Notes: a model not told the origin generated them from the letters alone. 64,000 nucleotides of DNA from Sinonovacula constricta (GCA_007844125.1 CM017565.1:14422647-14486646), one strand, 5' to 3'; shown: positions 47,207-59,115, counted from the stretch's first letter. Made by a program: numbers and translations.

Positions 47207-47321
47207 ATGGCATCAACAGCTGTTGTGGTTCTGGTAATCCTTGGGGTGGCACAGGCTCTCATCAGACCACCTGTCGTCATCAAGCATCTCCATGGAGGCG
47301 GCATCGAGGTGTCATTTGATG
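47207..47321 (+). CDS. Glucanase copy 1 exon 1: signal peptide and start of CBM39
   Basis: The ATG in AAAATGGCATC begins a hydrophobic leader, then [16 protein letters not shown]. An upstream in-frame ATG (47153) exists, but in copy 2 the matching one lies upstream of the predicted transcription start, so 47207 is preferred. Donor TTTGATG/GTAAGT. Confidence 0.9.
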
Positions 47322-50300
47322 GTAAGTTGTACATGCTCTGGTACATAGGGAACTGAACCGCACAGAGACGACTGCCTATTGGTGTGAGGGAAATCTCCGG
47401 AAGTGTCATCTCTATCAATTGAACTTTCATGTACACATATTTTTTTTTAACTTTCAGGCGTATAAAGATACAAACTAGTGTACATGAATTACCATTATGT
47501 ATCTATTGTACGATATTGTGATACCAACTCCAAATTCTACATTTCAAACACATGTGTCTCTATGAATGTGAGCTGTGAGAAGTCCGTCCAAAACACCAAG
47601 ACTTGTGTAAGGAATATACCTGTTACCATGCCAGAAAATAAAACAACATGCACTGTTTACGGCATTTTACCCGTTTTACAGAAAAGCCTGGTGTCACCTA
47701 CAAGACAATCAAGTACAGTGTGGATGGCACTACAGCCAGCGGTGAATTCACTCAAGAGGGTAGGTCATTAAAACCTTGCGATATATACTATCGTAGAGCA
47801 CACATGACTCCTGGTTCCCCGCTAATTTCCTTGAGCATGAAAAAAACCTCGAATTGTTCCACTCCACCCAGGCATATTTTCATACGGCAAAAATGTAAGA
47901 ATGACAAAAAAGCTGAGACTAAACATTACATAAAGTAGAGCAGTCGCAACTGTTACCCCTTGTCAGTCGGCTGACAAGAGCAAACCAAATTCCTGCCTGT
48001 TATTTGATTAATGTTAAATTTGCATTTGATTCAAGATAATTTCTGTAACCGTCTGTAAAGTTTTCCGTTAGGTCAAGTCTTTGTCTCGCGTAGTAAGACC
48101 TAACCTCGTGCTTTTATGCAAACCTTAGCCTTCTAAATCCTAACGCTATTTTGTCTACTTTACCATAAATCTTTTTTTTTTTTTTTTTTTCGTAATGGCC
48201 ATAATATTCTGTTTGGAGGCAATCTTTACTTTAAGCTAAATCTCACTTTTACTCAAGATCTTGACAACATCTGACTTATTAATCAGGCGTTTTCAGCTGT
48301 ATCTCTTGCTAAATGAAGGGCTACACTCTACGTACAGTTTAAATGATTATAATACATTAAAAGCATTGAAAATGGGCTTCTCTAGAGTTCTCCCACAAGA
48401 TAACAAAATACTGTGAGATCACAGCTGTACACTTGATTAGTTTATTATAAACAGAGATGTCATAGGGGAAGAAGTCGTACAACAATCAGTCACACTTGAT
48501 GCACATGGTCTTACTGAACTGCCATTGGTCAGTAACGCGCTAATCCCCACCCATTTCCTGATACCACTGCAGCCTGAGGCTGTGTTCTGCCAGGTAGACA
48601 CCCAGCCCCACTTCTTTCCCCCAACCCATTAACCCTCCAACTGTCATCACAGTACGAAACCAGATAAGGGCACCATCCAATTTTCAATGCCTTTAGGAAG
48701 TCAAGACGGACCACTGGCAAGTGAATATTCACATGAAAATGGTTATTCATCGCTGAAAGCCACACTTTTCTTTCCAGAGCATTGAGTCATTAGTGCTTTG
48801 TTGGATTTACATGAAACGTTGCAGAATGATTTGTTACAATGGGCAAATTATGCACATCGAACGTTATGACATTTCAGTGTAATAAAAAGGGTTGTTGCGA
48901 TCGGATCAAGAAACAATATTTATTATTTTACCATTTATTTTTCCCCTTTTCGACCCGGAGCTTTAAGTCAGAAATGCTTAGTGGGATAAGATAAAACGCA
49001 TCTGACTCATTATTACAGTGAAAAAAAAATGCATATGAATGTTTTGCCATTTCACTGTCTATTAATAGAGTTAAAAACACTTTGATTATGAAATTTAATG
49101 ACAAAATTGATTTTTCTCACTAACATGCCCGGAGACGTAAGTGATTAGCGCTTTGTCAAATTTTGAAGAAACTTCGTGAACAAATTAATAATCAAAGCAA
49201 CATGATACGTACCGAATGTTGGGACGTTAAACTATCATTGAAAGGAGTTATTGCCCCTTAATGAAAATATGTCACTTTTATGTCCTGAGCTATAAGTTAG
49301 AAGACAGTAGTGCCTAGTTGGAATTAGATAAAAACTTAGTAAACAGAATTATGGTACTGGGTAAATAATGCACTTGTAATTGTGTGACATTTCACATTAT
49401 ATTGCATTAACTTGCCTTTGGTTAAAACATGATCTATTTCATTCAGCCGTCATAACCTAGAAGTGGTTTGTTTGATTTGGATAAAAGTGATCAGAAATAT
49501 TCGAAAATACCAATGGTAGTTAATGGAAAGGTTCATGATGATAAAAACAGATTGGTTTTGTGGTCAGTGATGAAAAGATCAAAGACACAAGGGCCTTGAA
49601 CATTATTTAAGTTTCCAACTGATATCTACAGAACGCATAAGCCCACAGAACAGCTTGTAAAGTGCACGTGTTGAAGTGTACGAACCTGCTTTATCAATTC
49701 TCCAGACGACGGTCGTTGGTACCACAGAAACTCCGATGTCTTGTTTGCAACTGACAATCTAGTAAGGTACAAGATCACAGCTGTGATAGACGGGACACCT
49801 GTACAGCTCCTAGATAATGCGATACCAGGTAGGAAGAATGCCTTTATCCGTTTCAGTTCTGTACAATACATACACACGCTATTGTTTTATAAACAATAAT
49901 TCACATCGTTTTGCTATGGATAAATGTTTGTTTCTTACATTTTCATGTATACATTTATTACTACATTATAAAATCAATTAAGAGCACTATACATTTTAAC
50001 AAACCTTATTTGCATATAAGCACTGTAGCATGGCATGTGCTAATAAATTCGATGAAAACATTATTAAAAATATATCTAACAGAACGTTGACCAATTTGAT
50101 TTTTTACTATGATTATCAAGTATGAACGTGTTTTCAAGATATGTTATGTTTTCATTAGAGAGCAGTATTGTTGTCATGCCGCCAAAGAAAATCCAAAAAC
50201 GAGGCTATGTAGTGTTCCGGGATGATTTCAACGGCGGTAGTCTTAATACCAATGAATGGGAGTACGTCATTTCCATGTATGGCGGCTATGTGAGTACAAC

Positions 50301-53300
50301 ACTCCAGCGTACAGCATTTAACTTGTTACATTGTTAAAGCGTATGATAGAGGACCAACTGAAGACAAACAATTATCCTATCATTCCTGATTTCTTTTCTA
50401 CAAATGGAAGACTTGCTATTGTTTTAGAAGCACACACAAGCGAACTTAAACAGAACTGCAATGTCACAACGACTCCTATTAATAAAAAAATCTTTCTTTT
50501 AGGAATGTTCTGTTTTGAATGGGTTTTCTTTTAATATTCTATGTTTGGTTAATTTTACTAATGTACCGAAACGCTTTACGTAAACACAAAATTTAACTTG
50601 TTTATTTTTTCCGAAAAACGTCTTCCGCTGTTAAATGTTCACTGCTCTGAAATCATTGGCGTAATTCGACGTCGTTTTTGCAATCCGAGGTATACCCACC
50701 ATGTTTGATCAATATATACTAAACTTATTAAAACACATCCTATCCGGTGTACATATGCAATTAGAGTTATTTAACTTATTAATGGAAACCAAATATGAAA
50801 GTTTGCCTATCTACCGCATTTACTTACTACCGCGTGGCACGTCGCATTAATTGTGGTCTGGGGTAGTGCAGTCCCAGTTTTACTGCCTTTATAACCCTGT
50901 CCCTTTAATGGAGAGCGTCAATTCGGATCCACAAGACAATGTTTGATCATTTCCAGAACTGGGAGATCCAGGCCTACACGAATGACCCAAAGAACGTGTT
51001 TCTTAGAAACGGTCATCTTTATCTAAAGCCGGTGGGTAAATTTTTGTTTGCTGGTGATAAATTTTGGAAACATTTGGCAGATAAAATATGTGTCTTTAAG
51101 GTAATTATAAAATGCGATGCATTTGCAAATAAGGCAATTTTGCTAGGTCAGATGTTTGACGATAAGATAAATATAGGTCACACTCGTGTGTATTAGATAA
51201 TTTTAAAAGCCCGCACATATTGTATACGATAAATTTAGTTTATCTCCACCTATACTATAACATTTGTCAATCTGCTTACTTTGGTCACAACTTTGTATTT
51301 TAGATAAATTTGATGAGTCACCAGTTTGGTACTCAATGCATTACGGCTTTTCCATGATTTCCTGTCTTAAACGCACTACAAAGTTTTTATATAAATTGAC
51401 TTGTTTGTTTATTGTTGTGTGTGTTGTTTGTTGTTTTTGTTTGTTGTTGTGTTTTTGTTGTTGTTGTTTTATTTTTAGACACATTTGCGGTTAAGTAAAT
51501 CAACCGTTGCTATGAGCTTGGTCCCTAGCCTTCTGCTCCTTTTCCAGGACACTGGAAGTAAAGAGTGATAATTTGAAATGAATCGGTTCGCCTGATAAAA
51601 ATTGTATCTGCAGAAGAAAGACTCGTTTGTCAGTGTCTCAAAATGTCCCGGTGAGGCTATTCTTAGACCATGCTTTGCCGATGCACCCACCCCGAGTATA
51701 CCCTTTCGATTGTAATATAATGACATTTATGTCAACTAACACTATTTTACTACAAATTGTATATAACCAACATTATTTATTTATTGACTGTACACAGAAA
51801 TGCGCGATTTTCTGTTTGTAAAATATATTAAAGCAGAAAATTGTAAATGTCTTTTAGACTTTGACCACAGATGACCCTAGATTCGACGAGCATTCATTGA
51901 CTCACGGCGTTATGGACATGACTGGTAATTTTGTTTAAACATGATTTAAATATTAATGGTTGTCATGCGTACACACTATTTCTAAGTGTGAGAATGTTTT
52001 ACTTTATATTTCTTATATACATGTAAACGACGTTAATTCATTTAAACAATACTCTAATTATTAAGTGTTACCAAAGAAAGGATATGGGTATTAACAAGTT
52101 GTATATCGCATCTATGACTGTTGAAACAGTGATTGCGGAATCGCATTATATTGTTTAGCTTGTTTACATTAAATATTTGACGTCTGATACAATTATATAA
52201 TACTTATATGATAATATAACATGTTTATGAACAAATGTCTAGCTCTGTTCGGCTCGTGTACAAACGCTGACCGCTATGGTTGCCACCGCGAAGGCCAGTA
52301 CGGCATGTTGCCACCCGTATGGTCGGGCAGGATCCGAACAAAGAAGACCGTCACTTACGGCAGGGTAGAGGTTCGTGCCAAGATTCCACAAGGCGACTGG
52401 ATATGGCCTGGTAAGACCTAGTACCCGATCACATTCTTATTTTGCTTGACATGCTATCAAAGGAAAGGCAAAATGTGCTTTCTCCCACTGCCTTCACATT
52501 ATGAACCGATATAAACTGTCCGGTAAGACTTAAAACGTAAAAATATTCTGTTAAATGCGATCTCATTTCTCAGTAGTGTTCTTATATAATAAACTGATTG
52601 GAGGTGCTCTGTGATTAAACACAAAACACATAATAACAAATTCATGGTATGATTATTTTTTGCAAGCCATCTGGATGTTGCCGAAGCAGAGTGCATATGG
52701 TAGCTGGCCTCGATCTGGAGAGATTGACATCATGGAGTCTCGAGGTTGGTGCTTATACTATTAGTTTAGCAAAATACATGTAACAAACATCCTAATGATT
52801 ACATCAGATAATTAAGGTGGTACCCGACAGTTTGCCAATATCTAATACATGTAACAACACTTTATCTTGTTCTGGAGATTTTGTGCATAATTCCTGCATA
52901 ACATACTATTATACTTCAGTTTAAAAAAAGGCGTTTGATGACGTCAGAGCGGATAACCCGGATAAATATGTAAGGTGATCTCAAAAGGTTTCTTGGTTTA
53001 CAAATAGCTAACTGCAACGTGGCTCGGAAATAGGAAATTCAGTTTTTGTAATGACAATTGGGGAGTTATGCTTTACTTTTCACAAGGATGTAGGACATCA
53101 AAGAACAGTATTTGCGAGATCTGTTCAGTCAACAATAATTAAAATGGTTGTCTGGTCCAAACTGTCGGATACCACCTTTGATTACTTTCATATATACGTC
53201 AAAATGATGGCCCAGTAGTCACATGTAAAACATTTTCGTGACCGTTGTCCAGGAAACAACTGGGCGTCAGGAGACGCTTCAAACCATGGCAACGAGGAGG

Positions 53301-54602
53301 TGTCCTCCACCCTCCACTGGGGACCTGATGCCGGACAGAACAGGTTCTCTATGACTCACGGTGAAAGGTAGGCTACCGTAACATACATTCTTTATGTTCA
53401 GGGATTGTTTATTATTAAACTATTGGGTTTAATAAATAGTCGATACCTTTAACATCTAAATATAATAGCTATATACAAACAGTGACATGGTCAATATGAT
53501 ATTTTGTGTGAGCTTAGGCATGATAGTTTCTACGTTCAGGCCAAATGAAGATGATGTAATAATATTTGTTAACATTTAATTTGTCTTTTTGTGTTTAAAT
53601 TTATTATTATTTGGCAAATTCGAAAATATTACGTAACTTTCAATTCATTTGTCAACCCAAAACTGTTAAACAACTGACCATGGATGATAAAACTCAACTT
53701 TGTAACTATAATTGACAATCCTTTGTTGACCAGGCGCAAAGGCGGTGCGTGGGGTTCGGACTATCACGTTTACGCTCTGGACTGGACCCAGGATCATATC
53801 ATGTACGTGTTGAGTGGTTGTGATGGGCCTTGCATAGAGACCCTCACGGTCCTTCTGTGTCCTAATGCTTATATTTAAAATGGCAAATACAGTAAACAAT
53901 ACGAAATCATCACTTTCGTATGTCTAGACGACAGCCATATTGAACGTAGGGTAGCTATGCCGTTGAGCAGCATCTAGGGTGGAAATGTGAAAGCCTATAA
54001 GCGATGAAATATGACAAAGGCTTATGAGCATTGCAACATATACCAACATTTGAAAAGGTACACTGTAAAGGTATATATACAAGCCAAATATTGAAGTAAG
54101 AACAACTATTTGATGAATCGTTAAATAAAACCAAACAGTTACCGCATTGAAACCGTCAGTCGGCAAAAGGAATGGACTCGAGTCCTTAAACGGATTTTAC
54201 AGAGCGCTAACCTCGCACTTCCTGATAGGTTTCTCAAATGCAAGCAATGAAAAAAAAAAAAGATCTATTTGAATAAAATGTCCTAGCGCAGACGTTTTCT
54301 TAGATAAGTTATGACGTCGTTAAAGTAGTGATGTAATTGAAAAAAAATGTTCGCATGGTATTTAGAATAGAGAGAGGTATTATTACTATTAGAAGAACTA
54401 CACAAAATTATAAATTTAATTAAATTTTAAATCAAGAAAAAATGACCAGAGTAGAAGAGTAAATAGTTGTAGCATCATGTTCATGAGTAGATGGAATTGA
54501 GGAACCAATGCCCAATGTCCATCAAATGAAAAATGAAAATAGACTGTTGAAGAGTTTAACTATTATTGTATGTTTACGATACGTCCAACCATACCAAAAT
54601 CG

Positions 54603-54636
<34 letters not shown>

Positions 54637-55564
54637 CAAGTATAAGGGTAGGCTCGGTGTGCATGCTATACACAGTGAAAGCAGCACCATATCGGCACTA
54701 CATATATGCAAAATGTCAAATGCAATTAACGTTTGATATGTATAAAATTACATGTGTCATCAACTTAGCTAACAATGCCTTGCGTAGCAACTCGTATCAG
54801 GCAAGTGATAACGTCGGTCATTTTTTCATGGCGTAGCTGTGAACAACGCATTTACACCGGATAAAACTTAAGTTGTCCAGATGACATTTTGACATCCGTA
54901 TCTTATGTGTTTTTTCAACAGCGCTTATGTCGACAACCAGGAGGTTCTGCACGTGAACACACCTCCACAGGGATTCTGGCACTGGGGCGGTTTTCATGGC
55001 AATGATATCTGGTCACACAGCCGAAGTGCACCTTTCGATCAGCCGGTAAGAAAGTACTTGCGATATTGGTAGGCTAGACAAACATACATCAAGCACTGCC
55101 ATGACTGGCAGAATAAGCTTGTACCTATTCAGAACATCTGAAATGTTTCTTCTTTTTGAAAAGCATATGAGTCCCAAAATGTTAGGAACGATTCACAAAC
55201 TCTTAACTTATACACGTTTACAATATCACATATATTAACTAATGTTATTTAATAACCAGAAGCCCTAGTATTTGGTAATTAATTCTAGGCATGAAAAACA
55301 GTATCATCATATGATATTATGACTTGTTTTCCATTCATTCGATTTATTAACTTATTACAGTTTTTCCTGATTCTTAATGTTGCTGTGGGCGGAACAAGCG
55401 GGTTCTTCCCCGACGGTTGGCACTACAACTCACCTAAGCCCTGGGTGAACACGTCGCCGACAGAGAACGCCGACTTCTGGAACAAGCGCCACGATTGGCT
55501 ACCGTCCTGGCACGGGGATGATGTCGCTATGATAGTAGACTATATTGAAATGACGCAATACTGA
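47207..55564 (+). CDS. Secreted beta-1,3-glucanase / beta-1,3-glucan-binding protein (CBM39-GH16), 12 exons, copy 1
   Basis: Exons 47207-47321, 47682-47759, 49706-49828, 50159-50289, 50957-51031, 51858-51924, 52243-52410, 52667-52744, 53253-53367, 53734-53802, 54922-55045 and 55361-55564 all have GT-AG borders and consistent phases, giving 1347 nt (448 aa). Residues 1-17 (MASTAVVVLVILGVAQA) are a signal peptide. Residues ~20-105 form an N-terminal CBM39-like glucan-binding domain, and ~125-448 form the GH16 domain. The catalytic motif GEIDIMES is intact, with nucleophile Glu271 and acid/base Glu276, so an active endo-1,3-beta-glucanase (laminarinase) is likely rather than a pure recognition protein as in many arthropod relatives. 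The role (algal glucan digestion or sensing of fungal and bacterial glucan) cannot be told from sequence. A paralogue follows 5.4 kb downstream. Confidence 0.95.
47682..47759 (+). CDS. Glucanase copy 1 exon 2
   Basis: 78 nt after CCGTTTTACAG. EKPGVTYKTIKYSVDGTTAS belongs to the CBM39-like beta-sandwich. Donor CAAGAGG/GTAGGT. Confidence 0.92.
48800..49510 (+). repeat. Degenerate ~175-bp tandem repeat in intron 2 of glucanase copy 1
   Basis: The phrase GAACGTTATGACATTTCAGT-TAAAAAGGGTTGTTGC recurs in decayed form near 48858, 49036, 49215 and 49373. Each is followed by a CTATAAGTCAGAA-TGCTTAGTTGGA-TAAGATAAAAC phrase. It contributes to the large size of this intron. Confidence 0.5.
49706..49828 (+). 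CDS. Glucanase copy 1 exon 3
   Basis: 123 nt after [32 protein letters not shown] and VIDGTPVQLLDNAIP complete the N-terminal domain. Donor ACCAG/GTAGG. Confidence 0.92.
50159..50289 (+). CDS. Glucanase copy 1 exon 4: entry of the GH16 domain
   Basis: 131 nt after GTTTTCATTAG. It contains [20 protein letters not shown], the usual beginning of GH16 (FxDDF...W), and ends YGGY at GTGAGT. Confidence 0.93.
50957..51031 (+). CDS. Glucanase copy 1 exon 5
   Basis: 75 nt after ATCATTTCCAG. NWEIQAYTNDPKNVFLRNGH and LYLKP match the GH16 phrase N-E-Q-Y-T...NV...G-L-L-P. Donor AAGCCG/GTGGGT. Confidence 0.93.
51565..51650 (+). repeat. Short dispersed segment in intron 5 of glucanase copy 1
   Basis: TGATAATTTGAAATGAATCG, CGGTTCGCCTGATAAAAATTG and TGTCAGTGTCTCAAAATGTC resemble 46530-46615 in order and spacing. 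Confidence 0.45.
51858..51924 (+). CDS. Glucanase copy 1 exon 6
   Basis: 67 nt after AATGTCTTTTAG, encoding TLTTDDPRFDEHSLTHGVMD and a split Ala codon. Donor GACTG/GTAATT. Confidence 0.9.
52243..52410 (+). CDS. Glucanase copy 1 exon 7
   Basis: 168 nt after AAATGTCTAG. Cys-rich GSCTNADRYGCHREG, then SGRIRTKKTVTYGRVEVRAK and GDWIWP, the conserved substrate-cleft strands. Donor GGCCTG/GTAAGA. Confidence 0.94.
52667..52744 (+). CDS. Glucanase copy 1 exon 8: catalytic exon
   Basis: 78 nt after ATTTTTTGCAAG. AIWMLPKQSAYGSWPRSG, then EIDIMES, holds both catalytic glutamates and the assisting Asp in the laminarinase-type (beta-bulge) form. Donor CGAG/GTTGGT. Confidence 0.95.
52814..53178. mobile_element. 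MITE E copy 2, intact inverted repeats, in intron 8 of glucanase copy 1
   Basis: The left end AAGGTGGTACCCGACAGTTT and the right end AAACTGTCGGATACCACCTT are complementary at all but one or two positions. The element is 365 bp. It is homologous to 36300-37013 once the SINE there is removed. A target duplication is not evident. Confidence 0.85.
53253..53367 (+). CDS. Glucanase copy 1 exon 9
   Basis: 115 nt after CCGTTGTCCAG, encoding GNNWASGDASNHGNEEVSST and LHWGPDAGQN, the LHWGP segment being a GH16 laminarinase hallmark. Confidence 0.93.
53380..54920. other. Introns 9-10 of glucanase copy 1
   Basis: Besides exon 10 they hold an (AT)n run at 54605-54634. No other structure was seen. Confidence 0.6.
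53734..53802 (+). CDS. Glucanase copy 1 exon 10
   Basis: 69 nt after TTTGTTGACCAG: RKGGAWGSDYHVYALDWTQD then HI. Donor CATCAT/GTACGT. Confidence 0.92.
54922..55045 (+). CDS. Glucanase copy 1 exon 11
   Basis: 124 nt after TTTTTTCAACAG: AYVDNQEVLHVNTPPQGFWH, then GGFHGNDIW and RSAPFDQP. Donor CAGCCG/GTAAGA. Confidence 0.93.
55361..55564 (+). CDS. Glucanase copy 1 exon 12 (terminal)
   Basis: 204 nt after TTATTACAG: FFLILNVAVGGTSGFFPD (the conserved F-L-N-A-VGG-FFPD strand), KPWVNTSP, then WHGDDVAMIVDYIEMTQY and TGA. Confidence 0.95.
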   Translation, partial: FFLILNVAVGGTSGFFPDGWHYNSPKPWVNTSPTENADFWNKRHDWLPSWHGDDVAMIVDYIEMTQY

Positions 55565-55597
55565 TTGTGCTTTGGTGCTTTTTCTTTGCTAATTTTT

Positions 55598-55603
55598 AAT
55601 AAA
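55598..55603 (+). terminator. Poly(A) signal of glucanase copy 1
   Basis: AATAAA 34 bp after the stop codon, indicating a very short 3'UTR. Confidence 0.65.
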
Positions 55604-56956
55604 CGGTAAAATACGTATGGCTTATTTCCTTTTATATTCTGAAACTGAAGAAACACTATCACATATTCGAGGTTTCAGAAAATATGTTTGACAGAATGTT
55701 AACAACATGAATGTCGCCAGTGTTGTTTACGAAACAAGGCCAGCTTTTTCTGACAAAGGGTGCCAGTTTATTACATTTTTGTAAGGCAATAAAACGTCAA
55801 ATGCAGCATTAGAAAAGCCAAAACTCTCTGAAGTCTCCGTAAATAGACAGATAAACAACGATTAATGTGACATAAACTAATGTAAGATATGATCGACTTA
55901 CTAGTAGTTTTTTCCGCCTTTAAATGACAAAAATGTCATAGGGACAATGCATGACGATTTCAAAGATATTTACGAAGTTTTCAAAAATTACATTTGCCTA
56001 TTGCTGTTAAGTAAGGACTAATAAATGACAGTTCGTAAAAATGAGGCATTGAAAATTGTCTGTTTAAATGCACAACTTTAGTCGGAAGACTTCAACGCAA
56101 CAATAACAAGAACAACAAACGTTACCTTGATAGTTCTCTTGTTTTTAATCACATTTGACGCTGTATTAAAAACAGCAATTAATATTGTTACTGTGTTATG
56201 ATTAACAATATATACCCAACACATGAAACCTAAAAACAATGACATTGATTAAGTACACCTTTACCTGCCTTGTAACAGTAACGGTGTTGACAGGATCTGT
56301 GGTGTCAATCAACAAGAATGTATATGTCAGTTGTCAAAACCTTTTTTTTACTGTCGAATACTGCAGTTTTGCAGTAACTAATATAATTGATAAACGTTGA
56401 CTGCAGTACTGGTCTTATATAATATTGAAAATGGGGACTGCATTAGTTCTATTACTCGTTCCATAAAGCGTGTAACTGTAAACGCCGACCCCAGAACTGC
56501 TCCTACGTTTACCATGCTCATTGAAACGCTGGCTGCAGTACTTTCCTTATACCATATCTACTATCAAAGCGCTTAGAAGCGCTGGATTGTGCGGTGTAAG
56601 TTTGACGTTGTACGCAATGACTGGTGTGCAAGCTGAGGCAAAAATATTCCGTAGTAAATCAATTTCAATGCATTTGAAATTGGAAAGCAGGCAAGTCTTC
56701 AGCTGCAAATAAACCGCTTCTAAAATATATTATTCTACATAGGGACAAAGTTACGTTAGAGTCACTAACATCCGATAACAGAAACAATTTAATAACATTC
56801 AATACTGTCACTATGATTTTGCTAAAATAAATTCTCATAATTACTTGCAGATTCGACCAAAATAAACTGAGTATGAAATTAACTACAACATTGTACACTT
56901 CTGTGATCTGAATCTAAAACCCTGAGTGCACCATTCCTCTCTGAACATGTGCAGAA
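55604..56956. other. Intergenic between the glucanase copies, left part
   Basis: AT-rich. ACTGCAGT-like phrases (CTGCAGTACTGG, CTGCAGTACTTTCC) recur near 56400 and 56530. No gene was seen. Confidence 0.5.
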
Positions 56957-57712
56957 GCGTTAGACTCAGATGAGGCCCCGCGCGAGATATCGCAAATATC
57001 TCGATCTAGTGCGTTAGACTCAGATGAGGCCCCGCGCGAGATATCGCAAATATCTCGATCTAGTGCGTTAGACTCAGATGGGGCCCCGCGCGAGATATCG
57101 CAAATATCTCGATCTAGTGCGTTAGACTCAGATGAGGCCCCGCGCGAGATATCGCAAATATCTCGATCTAGTGCGTTAGACTCAGATGAGGCCCCGCGCG
57201 TGATATCGCAAATATCTCGATCTAGTGCGTTAGACTCAGATGAGGCCCCGCGCGAGATATCGCAAATATCTCGATCTAGTGCGTTAGACTCAGATGAGGC
57301 CCCGAGCGTGATATCGCAAATATCTCGATCTAGTGCGTTAGACTCAGATGAGGCCCCGCGCGTGATATCGCAAATATCTCGATCTAGTGCGTTAGACTCA
57401 GATGAGGCCCCGCGCGAGATATCGCAAATATCTCGATCTAGTGCGTTAGACTCAGATGAGGCCCCGCGCGTGATATCGCAAATATCTCGATCTAGTGCGT
57501 TAGACACAGATGAGGCCCCGCGCGAGATATCGCAAATATCTCGATCTAGTGCGTTAGACTCAGATGAGGCCCCGCGCGAGATATCGCAAATATCTCGATC
57601 TAGTGCGTTAGACTCAGATGAGGCCCCGCGCGAGATATCGCAAATATCTCGATCTAGTGCGTTAGACTCAGATGAGGCCCCGCGCGAGATATCGCAAATA
57701 TCTCGATCTAGT
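56957..57712. repeat. 54-bp minisatellite, exactly 14 units, hairpin in each unit
   Basis: The unit is GCGTTAGACTCAGATGAGGC-CCCGCGCGAGATATCGCAAA-TATCTCGATCTAGT. Within each, CGAGATAT-CGCAA-ATATCTCG makes an 8-bp stem with a 5-nt loop. Four units have GTGATATC, which breaks one pair. The 54-bp period keeps frames open on both strands, 269 codons on minus and 172 on plus, with period-18 peptides (ICDISRGASSESNALDRD on minus). Neither has a splice or promoter context, so I do not call a gene. It is far more GC-rich than its surroundings. Confidence 0.95.
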
Positions 57713-58408
57713 AGATAATGCATAGTCAGTGAAATACTCGTTCTAATAACAATTCGTCCCCCATTTCGAACCTTTCATCTAGTCAATGAGATATTCGTTC
57801 GCGGTATTGTTCATTCATAAATTTTAATTTTATATATATCTGAATAATACGGTATAATGAACTTTCAGTTTAAACAGGTTACAATATTAATGATTACATT
57901 TGAAGCATTCCTGGATACAACTGACGTGTCTAGTCTCCTTAGACATACATATTTGTTCTGTAAACGCATTACTTCTTTTCAATATTCAAGATCATGTAGG
58001 ATCAATCCTGTGTGCTTCCGAAATCCAGTTTTCTCATAACAGCGCCCCAAAACAACTCGTACCACAATTATTACTAAATGAGTGATGCCATTACATGTCA
58101 TAACAATTTAAATTCGCTGACCGTAGCACTATAACTCGTATCAAAACCATTTAAAGCAGAGACTGTCGAGAGTTGAGCATTTTCAGTTTGATTTGATTAT
58201 AATTAAAATAGATATCGAAACCTACAAAGCACGAAAATACCTTTGGGGCAGAGGTAGTCGTCTTAATTATTTAAAAATATTAAGTCCTAAATGGCATTTT
58301 TCTGTGAAATGCTGCCCTGACTAATAGCTGTTTACTTGCGATTGCATACCTATATAAAACCTTTTAAGTGTTTTAATGGCGACGAGCTGGAGCGCGACGC
58401 ATGTATAT
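57713..58408. other. Intergenic, no feature seen
   Basis: AT-rich, with only short frames. Confidence 0.5.
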
Positions 58409-58780
58409 GGAATGCTCACTAAAACTGGCACATGGGAAAAGTCTGTGTAGGGGCCTTTCTAACTAGGATAGAATTCTATTCGGTAGGACTGCATATATAC
58501 AAATTGATATTATCTATTAGCAACAAAACAGTCCATGGATAGAAACTTACGAACGATCCATTGGGTATGCCCGGTTAAACTGACTTTAGATGCAATGTTT
58601 ATGTAACATTTAAAGATACTCGCAATAGGCAAAACGATTTCTGTAAGGTCTGCGCAAATCCAAAAAATAGCATCTCCAGTGCTGCCAGCGTATAGGCATG
58701 CTTTTATAGCATCTCTGAAGTGTTTGTGGTCAAGAGATTATGTTTTTGGACACTGGATCGGAAGGTTTCGTATTCCTACC
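58409..58780 (+). repeat. Dispersed repeat D, copy 2
   Basis: It is collinear with 20966-21530 (GGAATGCTCACTAAAACTGG ... CTCTGAAGTGTTTGTGGTCA). Its end continues into GGACACTGGATCGGAAGGTT, which repeats downstream. Confidence 0.75.
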
Positions 58781-59115
58781 CTGGCTCTGTGACAACCAGT
58801 TTTCAAAAGGATCGTATTAAAGATTCGGATGATCAGTTCACTTGCATAAGAGAAACGTGCAACACACCAATAACGCCTTTCTAATGTGCTGGAAGTGTTC
58901 TTGGTCAAGAGATTAAGGTTGTTGATTTGGGATCGGATGGTTCCGAATTCAAACCATAGACCCGTTATGACAAGTTTTCAAAAAGATCTTAACGATATTG
59001 TTTTATTATTAAAGAAACGTTTAACCTTCCAAGAAAGCAGTTGAAGTGTTTTTGGTTATCGACTCGGGATCGGGGGGTTCTTGCTTCAAAACCTAGACCT
59101 GAAACGAGATTGTGT
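58720..59115 (+). repeat. Three ~165-bp tandem units with a tRNA-like core phrase
   Basis: GAAGTGTTTGTGGTCAAGAG...GGATCGGAAGGTTCGTATTC recurs at about 58720, 58888 and 59043. Each is followed by AACC-AGACCCGTTATGACAAG-TTTTCAAAAGATC. GGTTC-GAATTC and GTGGTCAAGAGATTA resemble the B and A boxes of Ser/Leu-type tRNAs, which would fit a SINE head. This is a weak inference. Confidence 0.5.

Noticed and set aside
47104..47436. Minus-strand frames opposite glucanase exon 1 (also 60841-61236)
   Set aside because: They are antisense shadows of conserved exons. The sense strand has the signal peptide and splice sites.
56914..57723. 269-codon minus-strand and 172-codon plus-strand open frames in the 54-bp array
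   Set aside because: Both follow from a unit length divisible by three with no stop in the unit. They overlap on opposite strands and lack gene context.
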